From positions 1-9,955 of the forward strand of contig JALOAM010000111.1 in assembly GCA_023228765.1 (NCBI GenBank): a DNA stretch of 9,955 nt. Reading direction: 5' to 3'. The DNA comes from Dehalococcoidia bacterium. Its GTDB lineage: Bacteria > Chloroflexota > Dehalococcoidia > UBA2979. Below, in pieces: positions 1 through 6,181 of the stretch. Within the stretch, counting starts at the first letter, position 1, and each line of letters starts with the position of its first letter. A program made the translations under genes and the position numbers. The notes below the pieces were generated by a model. The model saw only the letters and a list, made by a program, of their open reading frames with translations, made no database searches and was not told the DNA's origin.

Positions 1-330
1 CGCACGAGCCTGGGCAACGACCGCCTCTGGTTCGAGACGTGGGGCATGGGCGCGCTGCTCGTGCTGCCGCCCGGCTCGGACATCGGTGACGGCGTCGAGC
101 ACACGATCGCGATCGTGTACGACGGCGGCACCACCATCACCGTCTACTTCGACGGGGTGGCCGGCGCGCCGGCGACGCTGTACGCGCCGCTGGACACGGT
201 CAACGGCCAGGTCATGCTTGGCCAGACCCTGTACGGCGCCGTGAGTGCCGGCGCGGAGATGCGGCACTTCGCCATCTACGACAGTGCCCTGGCACCCTCG
301 GACATCGCTGCCATCCACGGGGCGATCGAG
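1..330 (+). other. C-terminal part of a LamG-like (concanavalin A-like) jelly-roll domain
   Basis: The first ~110 visible residues read as the final strands of a Laminin_G_3-type domain. They include HTIAIVYDGG, TTITVYFDGV, a strand carrying VMLGQT, and then RHFAIYDSALAPSDIAAIHGAI, the usual ending of these folds (the 'Y.raLs..EI..ly' pattern). These domains bind carbohydrate or protein ligands on extracellular proteins. The beginning of the domain lies outside the window, so the binding face cannot be assessed. Confidence 0.7.
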
Positions 331-3300
331 GCAGGCGGCTCCCTGTCGTACACCCAGGGCGCGAACGGCATGGTCACCCGCGCCGGCGGCCAGCTCACCT
401 ACACCCCGGCCGAGGGCTTCGCCGGCACTGACTCGTTCACCTACACGATCACGGACGGCAAGGCGACCGCCTCCGCCACCGTGACCGTCGAGGTCCTCCC
501 GCCGCTGCTCGAGGTCGTGGACGACACGGCCTTCACCCAGCAGGACACGCCGGTGACGGTCGCCGTCCTCGACAACGACGAGGGCAACAACCTCTCCGTG
601 GCGTCCACCTCGGACGGCGCGAACGGCACCGTCTCGACAGACGGGACGACGGTCACCTACACCCCGGACGCTGGCTTCTGGGGCACGGACTCCTTCACGG
701 TCACCTTCGTCGCCGGCACCGAATCGGCGACCTCCACCGTGACGGTCACCGTCAACGGCGCGCCCGACGGTGACGACCTCACGGACTCCACCGAGCCGGA
801 GACCCCGGTGACGATCTCGATCGTCCCGCCGGTCACTGACCCGGAGGGCGGCGAGCTCACGATCACCTCGGCGGGGCCGGCCTCCAACGGCACGGTCACC
901 ATCGATAGCGGCGAGGTCGTCTACACCCCGAACGAAGGCTTCACCGGTACCGACACCTTCGAGGTGACCGTCACCGACGAGGACGGCGGTTCGGTCACGA
1001 TCAGCGTGACGGTCGTCGTCCATGTCGCGCTCGTGGCTCACAACGACAGCGCCTTCACGCAGCAGGACACGCCGGTGACGGTGCCCGTCCTGGACAACGA
1101 CGAGGGCGACGACCTGTCGGTCTCTGGGACGGGGGCGACGGCTAACGGCACCGTCACCACGGACGGCACCACGATCACGTACACCCCGGATGCGGGCTTC
1201 TTCGGGACCGACACGTTCACCGTGACGGTCCAGGACGCCGTGGGCGGTGCACCGAACGCGACCAGCACCGTGACGGTGACCGTCAACGGTGCCCCGGCCG
1301 GACCGGACATCGACGGCGGCACAACGCCGTCCGAGACTCCGATCGCGGTCACGGTCATCCCACCGGTGACCGACCCGGAGGGCGGCGAGCTCACGATCAC
1401 CTCGGCGGGGCCGGCCTCGAACGGCACGGTCACGATCGACGGCGACGACGTGGTCTACACCCCGAACCCGGGCGCCACGGGCCCCGACACGTTCGAGGTA
1501 ACCATCACCGACGAGGACGGCGGCTCCGTCACGATCACCGTCTCGGTGAACGTGAACACCCCGCCGACCGCGACGGACGTGGCGCTGGACACGCAGCAAC
1601 AGGTCGCCGTCGACTACGACACGACCTCCAGCGTGACGGACCCGGACGGCGACGAGGTCGAGATCGTAGCGGTCTCCACTCCGGCGAACGGCACCGTGAC
1701 CAGCACGGGCTCGACGCTCACCTACACGCCGAACGCGGGCTTCTCGGGCACCGACTCCTTCACCGTGACGGTGGAGGATGAGCACGGCGGCTCGGCCAAC
1801 TTCGCCGTGACGGTCACCGTGAACGGCTGGCCGGAGGGCGACGACATCACGACGACGACCGACGAGGACATCGCGGTCGCCATCGATGTCCTCGCGGGCA
1901 TCACCGACCCGGAGGGTGATGACCTGGCGGTCGCGAACGTGACGGTGCCGGGCAACGGCACCACCACGGTCGCCGGCGGCGTGGTCACCTATCTCCCGGC
2001 CGCAGGCTTCTCCGGCACCGACTCGTTCGACGTGACGGTGGAGGACGACAACGGCGGCTCGGTGACCATCACCGTCACCGTGACGGTGGAGGGCGCCCCG
2101 CGCATCGTCCTGGCCGCGGGCGCCTGCGTGGCGGTCGTGGCTGCAGGTGGCGATGCGTCCTACCTGAGCGAGTTCTGGCTCGAGGCGCCGGGTATCCCGT
2201 CGTTCCTCGGCCTCACGAGCGCGACGACGGTCGGCGAGCAGACGGCCCTCGGCACGTTCACGGCCGGGACGGAGCTGGTGCTCTCGATCCACGTGACCAA
2301 CACCGGCCACGTGTTCCAGAGCGGCCCGGCTGCGAACAACCCGGACGGCCTGGTCCACGTCCAGCTGACGCCGGGCACGGGCAACGTGCTCTACACGGTC
2401 GGCTTCGAGGACCTGCTCAACGGTGGTGACGCCGACTTCAACGACGCCCTCGTGGACCTCGTGACCATCGAATGCGACGTGGAGGCCATGGACGACACGG
2501 CTGAGACGACGCAGGACGCGGCGGTCGACATCGCAGTGCTGGCGAACGACTCGTCCGGACACGGAGACCTGGCCCTGGTCAGCGCCTCCACCCCCGCGAA
2601 CGGGACCGTGAGCGAGCACAACGGCGTGCTCACCTACACCCCGAACGCCGGGTTCACCGGCACGGACTCGTTCACCTACACCGTAGCGAACGGCCTCGGC
2701 GGCACCGCCACCGCGACCGTGACGGTGGAGGTGGCGCCGGCCGGCATGGTGCTCCTCTCGCAGGCGGCCTGCATCGCCGTCCGCGTGGAGCCATCGGGCG
2801 ATGTGGCCTACACGAACCGGTTCTGGCTCGAGTCGCCGGGCACCCCGGACCACCTCGGCATCAAGCACTCGGACGTTGGCGACGTGGAGTTCCTCGGGAC
2901 GTACGAGGCGGGCACGGAGCTGGTCCTGTCCATCCACGTCCAGAACACGGGTCACACGTTCAAGACCGGCCCGGCCTACCGGAACCCGGACGGCCTCGTG
3001 CATGCGGTCGTGACACCGGGCACCGGCAACGTCCTCTACCGCGTCGGGTTCGAGGATCTCTACAACGGCGGTGACCTGGACTTCGACGACGCCGTCCTCA
3101 GCGTCCTCGCCTTCGACTGCGGCATCGACGCCCGGGATAACTCGGCGACCGTCGAGTCCGGCGGCCGCGTGGACATCGATGTCCTCGACAACGACGAGTC
3201 CACGCCGGACGGGGACATGGAGGTCATCTCCGTGACGCAGCCCGCCAACGGCTCCGCGGAGATAGAGGACGACGGCGCGATCGAGTACCGCCCGGATGCA

Positions 3301-4092
3301 GGGTTCCAGGGCACCGACACGTTCACCTACACGGTGAGGAACGAGTACGGCGCCGCGGCCACCGCGACCGTGACGGTCACGGTGGAGTCCAGCGTCATCG
3401 CACGGGACGACTCGGCGACCACGCGCCGAGGCGAGCGCGTCGACATCGACGTCCTCGACAACGACTCGACGGAGCGCGGGTGGCTTCGGGTGACCTCGGT
3501 CACCCAGCCCGCCCACGGTGAGGTCGAGATCGAGGACGACGGCGAGGTGGAGTACCGGCCCGACGGCGGCTTCTCCGGCACGGACACGTTCACGTACACG
3601 GTCAGTAATGGCCGCGGCGGCTCGGCTACGGCCACCGTCACGGTCACCGTGGAGTCGAACGGGGTCACGCGCGGGAAGATGACCGGCGGCGGCAACTACC
3701 AGACCGGCTCCGGCGGCAACAAGAAGATCTACAACTGGGCCATGGAGTTCCGCTGCTCCAACGGCGGCGGGCACTTCAGCTTCCACGACGAGGACAACCG
3801 GCTCCACGTGAACAACGTGGTGATCACGTCGATGTACTGCTCCGATGAGCCGGGGTATGACAACGGCAAGGACTTCGACACGGTGGCCATCACCGGTACC
3901 GCGAAGAGCGCCCAGTACGGGAACAGCCACATCGCCGTGACGATCGAGGGACTCCTGACCGACCAGAGCCAGAACGGCAAGAGCGACACCATCACGGTGA
4001 CCGTCCGCCGCGCGAGCAACGGCCAGGTCCTGTCCCAGCTGGACAACGTGAAGCTGAAGGGCGGCAACCACGTCGCCCACGACAACAACTAG
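1..4092 (+). CDS. Large secreted/surface repeat protein, 5'-truncated by the window edge: LamG-like end, Ig/cadherin-like repeats, two DUF4114-like modules, post-COAP-1-like C-terminus
   Basis: The frame is open from base 1, so the start, and any signal peptide, lies outside the window; the ATG at 46 is internal. About 1363 codons are visible, ending in TAG. The order is: the last ~110 residues of a concanavalin/LamG-like jelly-roll (TVYFDG, FAIYDSALAPSDIAAIH); a half repeat and six full Ig/cadherin-like repeats, each ~85-90 residues with an NGTV turn, YTPxxGFxGTDSFTVTV and a closing VTVTV strand; a DUF4114-like module; a repeat; a second DUF4114-like module; two more repeats; and a ~140-residue tail beginning GKMTGGG. 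Such repeats are typical of bacterial adhesins and large extracellular proteins. The acidic loops (DNDEG, DPEGGE, DEDGG) suggest calcium binding, which is inference. I see no LPXTG motif, C-terminal membrane helix or other anchor, so secretion or non-covalent attachment is likeliest. The ligand cannot be told. Confidence 0.9.
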   Translation, partial: RTSLGNDRLWFETWGMGALLVLPPGSDIGDGVEHTIAIVYDGGTTITVYFDGVAGAPATLYAPLDTVNGQVMLGQTLYGAVSAGAEMRHFAIYDSALAPSDIAAIHGAIEAGGSLSYTQGANGMVTRAGGQLTYTPAEGFAGTDSFTYTITDGKATASATVTVEVLPPLLEVVDDTAFTQQDTPVTVAVLDNDEGNNLSVASTSDGANGTVSTDGTTVTYTPDAGFWGTDSFTVTFVAGTESATSTVTVTVNGAPDGDDLTDSTEPETPVTISIVPPVTDPEGGELTITSAGPASNGTVTIDSGEVVYTPNEGFTGTDTFEVTVTDEDGGSVTISVTVVVHVALVAHNDSAFTQQDTPVTVPVLDNDEGDDLSVSGTGATANGTVTTDGTTITYTPDAGFFGTDTFTVTVQDAVGGAPNATSTVTVTVNGAPAGPDIDGGTTPSETPIAVTVIPPVTDPEGGELTITSAGPASNGTVTIDGDDVVYTPNPGATGPDTFEVTITDEDGGSVTITVSVNVNTPPTATDVALDTQQQVAVDYDTTSSVTDPDGDEVEIVAVSTPANGTVTSTGSTLTYTPNAGFSGTDSFTVTVEDEHGGSANFAVTVTVNGWPEGDDITTTTDEDIAVAIDVLAGITDPEGDDLAVANVTVPGNGTTTVAGGVVTYLPAAGFSGTDSFDVTVEDDNGGSVTITVTVTVEGAPRIVLAAGACVAVVAAGGDASYLSEFWLEAPGIPSFLGLTSATTVGEQTALGTFTAGTELVLSIHVTNTGHVFQSGPAANNPDGLVHVQLTPGTGNVLYTVGFEDLLNGGDADFNDALVDLVTIECDVEAMDDTAETTQDAAVDIAVLANDSSGHGDLALVSASTPANGTVSEHNGVLTYTPNAGFTGTDSFTYTVANGLGGTATATVTVEVAPAGMVLLSQAACIAVRVEPSGDVAYTNRFWLESPGTPDHLGIKHSDVGDVEFLGTYEAGTELVLSIHVQNTGHTFKTGPAYRNPDGLVHAVVTPGTGNVLYRVGFEDLYNGGDLDFDDAVLSVLAFDCGIDARDNSATVESGGRVDIDVLDNDESTPDGDMEVISVTQPANGSAEIEDDGAIEYRPDAGFQGTDTFTYTVRNEYGAAATATVTVTVESSVIARDDSATTRRGERVDIDVLDNDSTERGWLRVTSVTQPAHGEVEIEDDGEVEYRPDGGFSGTDTFTYTVSNGRGGSATATVTVTVESNGVTRGKMTGGGNYQTGSGGNKKIYNWAMEFRCSNGGGHFSFHDEDNRLHVNNVVITSMYCSDEPGYDNGKDFDTVAITGTAKSAQYGNSHIAVTIEGLLTDQSQNGKSDTITVTVRRASNGQVLSQLDNVKLKGGNHVAHDNN
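529..1548 (+). repeat. Tandem duplication of a two-repeat unit (529-1014 and 1051-1548) inside the large gene
   Basis: Repeats 1+2 (starting AFTQQDTPVTVAVLDNDEG) and repeats 3+4 (starting AFTQQDTPVTVPVLDNDEG) match at the DNA level as well as in protein. Bases 838-884 and 1372-1418 are identical over 47 nt, followed by one mismatch and further identity. The offset is 522 nt at the start and 534 nt later, which reflects four extra codons in repeat 3 (around DAVGGAPN). This indicates a relatively recent in-frame duplication of a pair of Ig-like modules. The other repeats are clearly more diverged. Confidence 0.85.
2101..2481 (+). other. First DUF4114-like module within the large protein
   Basis: This ~127-residue segment differs from the flanking repeats. 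It opens with a hydrophobic strand containing ACVAV, continues through FWLEAPG, LVLSIHVTNTGH and NPDGLVH, and ends VGFEDLLNGGDADFNDALVDL followed by IECD. The FEDL..GGD.DFND ending is the hallmark I associate with DUF4114, found in secreted bacterial proteins and rich in acidic, probably calcium-binding, residues. One Cys near each end (ACVAV and IECD) is shared with the second copy, suggesting a conserved disulfide. Family assignment is from memory. Confidence 0.65.
2743..3129 (+). other. Second DUF4114-like module within the large protein
   Basis: A second copy of the module at 2101-2481, separated from it by one Ig-like repeat. Shared landmarks in the same order are ACIAV, RFWLESPGTP, LGTYEAGTELVLSIHV, NTGH, NPDGLVH, VTPGTGNVLY and VGFEDLYNGGDLDFDD, with the terminal Cys in FDCG. 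The stretch GTELVLSIHV is identical in both copies. This copy has DFDD where the first has DFND. Confidence 0.65.
3660..4089 (+). other. C-terminal domain resembling the post-COAP-1 family
   Basis: After the last repeat (ending VTVTVESN) the composition changes to a ~140-residue domain. It starts GKMTGGG and contains MEFRCSNGGGHFSFHDEDNRLHV, two cysteines (FRCSN and MYCSD) that could pair, a VAITGTA strand, and a late DTITVTVR strand. The G[KV]xTGGG opening, the 'F.f.d....lh..v' middle and the late DT(F/I) strand match the pattern I recall for post-COAP-1 domains, found at the ends of secreted proteins of actinobacteria and relatives. Function is unknown. The assignment needs a profile search. 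Confidence 0.5.
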
Positions 4093-4126
4093 TCAGCACC
4101 CCTCGCCCGTGGGTCGGCTCGAGGGA

Positions 4127-4155
4127 GGAAGGCCCCGGCAATGCCGGGGCCTTCC
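4127..4155 (+). terminator. Strong GC hairpin terminator after the large surface-protein gene
   Basis: A perfect 13-bp inverted repeat (GGAAGGCCCCGGC / GCCGGGGCCTTCC) with a 3-nt AAT loop begins 34 nt after the TAG stop. There is no U-tract after it, as is common for hairpin terminators in high-GC genomes. It separates the large gene from the small ORF at 4231. Confidence 0.8.
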
Positions 4156-4218
4156 CGCGTCCGCGGTCGTCGAGGCCATCGTCCCGCGCTGCCCGATGCT
4201 GCTCCCCGGTCCGAGGGC

Positions 4219-4224
4219 TAACAT
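4219..4224 (+). promoter_or_regulatory. Candidate -10 element (TAACAT) for a leaderless transcript of the 4231 gene
   Basis: TAACAT fits the TANNNT pattern and ends exactly 6 nt before the ATG at 4231. That is the spacing at which transcription starts at, or next to, the start codon. No convincing Shine-Dalgarno lies at normal distance: GGTGG abuts the ATG, and GAGGG at 4213-4217 is 13 nt away. No clear -35 box is visible. Confidence 0.3.
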
Positions 4225-4230
4225 CGGTGG

Positions 4231-4716
4231 ATGCCCAACCAGTACGCCTCGCGTGATGCTCGCACCGGGCTGGAGGTCCAGGTCACCGGTGACTTCCCGG
4301 AGGATCCGGACGACCGCGTCCGCATCGCCCGGACCACCAACCTCTTCACGCGGTTGATGTCCACCATCCTCGCCACGGAGAACGACACCGAGCGCCGCGA
4401 GCGCTTCCGTGCCATCGAGACCCAGCTGGAGGTCGCGGACGCCCTCATCCGCGGCGACTTCGACGAGGTCCAGAGCCTGATGCGCCAGACGCTGCACGCG
4501 ATGGGCATCACCGACGAGCAGCTCGCGGACGTGGAGCGCCAGCTCCGCGAGCAGTTCGAGGCGTTCCGCAACATGAACCCGGACGCGCTCCCCGGCGACC
4601 TCCCACCCGGCTTTCCCTGGGGCGGGCTCAGTGGCCTCGGCCCCTCCGAGGACACCCCCGACGACGAGGACGAGGACGACCGCCCCCTGGACGACCGCGG
4701 GCTGCCTCGCTCGTAA
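4231..4716 (+). CDS. Hypothetical acidic protein, 161 aa
   Basis: I do not recognise this protein. It has no signal peptide or membrane segment, so it is probably cytoplasmic. Residues ~35-115 are rich in charged, helix-forming sequence (TRLMSTILATENDTERRERF, then IETQLEVADALIRGDFDEV, then DEQLADVERQLREQFEAF), suggesting a helical or coiled-coil-like core. This is followed by a Pro/Gly linker (PGDLPPGFPWGG) and a very acidic, probably disordered tail (DTPDDEDEDDRPLDD). The ATG at 4231 is the only sensible start: upstream is the terminator, and the next Met is about 43 codons in. Codon usage matches the flanking genes. It sits between the surface-protein terminator and the 3' end of the convergent regulator gene, so its neighbours give no clue to function. 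Confidence 0.75.
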   Translation: MPNQYASRDARTGLEVQVTGDFPEDPDDRVRIARTTNLFTRLMSTILATENDTERRERFRAIETQLEVADALIRGDFDEVQSLMRQTLHAMGITDEQLADVERQLREQFEAFRNMNPDALPGDLPPGFPWGGLSGLGPSEDTPDDEDEDDRPLDDRGLPRS

Positions 4717-4727
4717 GGTTCAGGTAG

Positions 4728-4760
4728 CCGCCGAGTCGCGGGTCGTCACTACCTCGGCGG
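4728..4760. terminator. Weak inverted repeat at the convergent gene junction, possible bidirectional terminator
   Basis: CCGCCGAG (4728-4735) and CTCGGCGG (4753-4760) form a perfect 8-bp stem with a 17-nt loop. It lies between the stop of the 4231 gene (4714-4716) and the last codons of the minus-strand regulator (stop at 4749-4751). There is no T-tract on either strand and the loop is long, so this is only a candidate. Confidence 0.3.
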
Positions 4761-5456
4761 GCGGGGGCGGCCTCGGCGCTCCACGAAGCGATAGCCGATG
4801 CTCCGCAGGCCCTCGAGTTGCGCGCCGACGCCGATGGTGTCGAGCTTCGCGCGCAGCGAAGCGACGTGGCCACGGATGGCAGCGCGCGTGCGCGGGTCGC
4901 TCAAGACGCGGCCGTAGAGGGCCCTCGCTAGCTCCTCGTGGCGGACGACCTGCGAGGGCTGCTCCAGCATCGCCGTGAGGACGGCGGCTTCGCTCGGGGT
5001 GAGGACGACGCGGAGGTCGTTCGCGCGCGCCTCGTGCGAACGCCGGTCGAGCGTCACGCCGTACACGGCGATGCTGCCGCTCGGCACTTTCGCCACCGTG
5101 CGGAGTTGCTCCAGTCCCCGACGCAACGAGGCGTCATCGACGCCGTCCGAGGCCAGTACGACCGCCGGACGCACGTCCGGAGGGAGCGGGACGCGCAGCC
5201 AGGTGGCGCCCTCCGGCATCAGGAGCAGCGCTCCGACGGGCCGCTCGAGGGCGCGTCGGGCGCGCTCGACGGCCTGTCGCGCCTCCTGCGCGGTCGCGGT
5301 GCCGTCCACCAGCAACACGTCCGGGTTCGCGGCCCGCGCGTCGAGGGCAACCCGCGCGAGGCTGCACGCACCGGCCACGTCGTGCTCGAGCCGTCCGAGG
5401 GCGCTCGTGCGGAGCGCGCGGCGTGCTTCATCGTCACAGACCACCAGCACCCGCAT
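4749..5456 (-). CDS. Winged-helix response-regulator-like transcription factor with degraded receiver domain
   Basis: The protein is 235 aa, the usual size of an OmpR/PhoB-type regulator. The N-terminal ~120 residues look like a receiver: MRVLVVCDDE gives the acidic pair D8/D9, and DVLLVD puts D51 at the phospho-acceptor position. The rest is atypical, since I find no switch Thr/Ser after strand 4 (LLLMPEG) and no KP motif after strand 5 (VVLASDG). Residues ~128-227 are a winged-helix DNA-binding domain: LTPSEAAVLTAMLEQPSQVV, EELARALYG, RGHVASLRAKL and a LRSIGYRFVER wing. No histidine kinase is visible nearby. The ATG is supported by GGAGGG six bases upstream. It follows ogt on the same strand after 56 bp, so co-transcription is likely, and it may regulate repair genes; that role is inference. 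Confidence 0.85.
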   Translation of the reverse strand: MRVLVVCDDEARRALRTSALGRLEHDVAGACSLARVALDARAANPDVLLVDGTATAQEARQAVERARRALERPVGALLLMPEGATWLRVPLPPDVRPAVVLASDGVDDASLRRGLEQLRTVAKVPSGSIAVYGVTLDRRSHEARANDLRVVLTPSEAAVLTAMLEQPSQVVRHEELARALYGRVLSDPRTRAAIRGHVASLRAKLDTIGVGAQLEGLRSIGYRFVERRGRPRPPR

Positions 5457-5496
5457 GTGACGCCCTCCACGCTCCGCGGACCGAGCCGGGCGTCAC
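5457..5496 (-). promoter_or_regulatory. Hairpin covering the ribosome-binding site of the regulator gene
   Basis: In the minus-strand transcript, GTGACGCCC (5496-5488) and GGGCGTCAC (5465-5457) form a perfect 9-bp stem whose 3' end lies immediately before the ATG at 5456. The Shine-Dalgarno GGAGGG (5463-5468) has its last three G bases inside the stem. The 22-nt loop contains a further GCTC/GAGC pairing. This could limit translation until ribosomes or a factor open it, or the inverted repeat could be a protein-binding operator. Confidence 0.45.
5463..5468 (-). promoter_or_regulatory. Shine-Dalgarno site of the regulator gene
   Basis: GGAGGG on the minus strand, 6 nt upstream of the ATG at 5456. 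It fixes the start of the regulator. It partly overlaps the right arm of the 5457-5496 hairpin. Confidence 0.8.
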
Positions 5497-5512
5497 GGTA
5501 CGTCGTCTCGCG

Positions 5513-6061
5513 CTACCCGTCGCGGAAGGTGACACCCTCGTGGCGGAGGAGCCAGCGCTTCCGCTCCAGCCCGCCGCCGTAGCCGGTGAGGGCGCGGTCC
5601 GCGCCGATCACCCGGTGGCACGGCACGATCACGCCGACCGGGTTCGCGCCGTTCGCGGCGCCCACCGCCCGGACCGCCCTCGGCCGTCCGATGAACGCGG
5701 CGAGGTCGGCGTAGGACCAGGCCTGCCCCGCCGGGATCGCGCGGAGGCCAGCCCACACCGCCCGCTGGAACACGGTCCCGCCCGTCCGCACGACGATGCC
5801 CTCCAGCGCGCCGAGCTCGCCGCCGAGGTAAGCATCCAGCGCGTCCCGCACCGCCGAGGGCAGCGCGCCCTCGTGGAGGTGAGCCGTCCCGTAGTGGAGG
5901 CGGAGAAGGCGGTGCATCCGCGCTTCGTAGTCCTCCCAGTCGAGCGCGCGCACGGCGCCATCCTCGTCGGTCGCGATGAGCATCCGGCCGATGGGCGTCT
6001 CGTAGGTGGCGAGGGCGAACGTGGTGATCGGAGTGTGGGCGTGGGTCATGGTCGCGGTCAT
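5513..6061 (-). CDS. ogt: Methylated-DNA--[protein]-cysteine S-methyltransferase (O6-alkylguanine-DNA alkyltransferase)
   Basis: This 182-aa suicide repair protein transfers the alkyl group from O6-alkylguanine (and O4-alkylthymine) in DNA to its own cysteine. The active-site motif PCHRVIG is at residues 147-153, with acceptor Cys148 and His149. The helix-turn-helix part (FQRAVWAGLRAIPAGQAWSY, then YADLAAFIGRPRAVRAVGAA), Asn140 before the active site, and the late LLRHEG with Glu175 are all as expected. The N-terminal ~90 residues form the variable ribonuclease-like domain (YETPIGRMLIATDEDG). Length is close to E. coli Ogt (171 aa). The frame stays open upstream to 6883, but AGGAGG (6067-6072) five bases before the ATG at 6061 sets the start, and the upstream part is antisense to ada-alkA. 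It is divergent from ada-alkA and is followed by the regulator gene. Confidence 0.96.
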   Translation of the reverse strand: MTATMTHAHTPITTFALATYETPIGRMLIATDEDGAVRALDWEDYEARMHRLLRLHYGTAHLHEGALPSAVRDALDAYLGGELGALEGIVVRTGGTVFQRAVWAGLRAIPAGQAWSYADLAAFIGRPRAVRAVGAANGANPVGVIVPCHRVIGADRALTGYGGGLERKRWLLRHEGVTFRDG

Positions 6062-6066
6062 GCGGT

Positions 6067-6072
6067 CCTCCT
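6067..6072 (-). promoter_or_regulatory. Shine-Dalgarno site of ogt
   Basis: AGGAGG on the minus strand, 5 nt before the ATG at 6061. It selects this start over the second Met four codons later and over the long antisense extension upstream. Confidence 0.85.
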
Positions 6073-6089
6073 GCGACCAGTCTGCATCC

Positions 6090-6150
6090 TCGGACGGTGC
6101 GGATCGGACGGATCCGGACAGGCTCGGCGGGATGTCCGGATCTGTCCGAT
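6090..6150. promoter_or_regulatory. Inverted-repeat operator candidate in the ogt / ada-alkA divergent control region
   Basis: ATCGGACGGATCCGGACA (6103-6120) and TGTCCGGATCTGTCCGAT (6133-6150) are inverted copies matching at 17 of 18 positions, with a 12-bp centre. Each arm holds two versions of a TC(C)GGAC element: TCGGAC at 6104 and TCCGGAC at 6113, with GTCCGGA at 6134 and GTCCGA at 6144 on the other strand. A further TCGGAC lies outside at 6090. The position between two divergent repair genes argues for a regulator-binding site rather than a terminator. I do not recognise it as an E. coli-type Ada box, and the binding protein is unknown; the Ada-AlkA fusion and the winged-helix regulator next door are both candidates. 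Confidence 0.55.
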
Positions 6151-6173
6151 GTGCCCTTGCCGGGTCGGGCACA
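6150..6173 (+). repeat. Short inverted repeat just upstream of the ada-alkA start
   Basis: TGTGCCC (6150-6156) and GGGCACA (6167-6173) are perfect 7-bp inverted copies with a 10-nt loop, ending 8 nt before the ATG at 6182. It abuts the larger palindrome at 6103-6150. It could be a second protein-binding site or an RNA hairpin near the translation start, where no good Shine-Dalgarno is visible. Confidence 0.4.
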
Positions 6174-6181
6174 CTGTCTCC

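Noticed and set aside
441..4088. Several 70-130-codon minus-strand frames opposite the surface-protein gene
   Set aside because: They recur at the same phase in each repeat, as expected of mirror images of the plus-strand repeats (VTVTV read in reverse), and have no start signals.
331..4089. Regular repeats considered as a possible CRISPR or satellite array
   Set aside because: The periodicity is in-frame, about 260-270 bp, with protein-level conservation and synonymous differences. These are Ig-like protein modules, not spacers and direct repeats.
4093..4655. Minus-strand frames over the terminator and the 4231 gene
   Set aside because: One reads straight through the perfect terminator hairpin and the other is antisense to a better plus-strand gene. 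Neither resembles a known protein.
6103..6150. The 18-bp inverted repeat considered as a transcription terminator
   Set aside because: It lies between two divergent start regions, so there is no upstream gene end to terminate, and it has no T-tract. An operator is the better reading.
5423..6181. N-terminal extension of the ada-alkA frame
   Set aside because: It is antisense to ogt and has no domain sense. The Ada domain begins naturally at the ATG at 6182.
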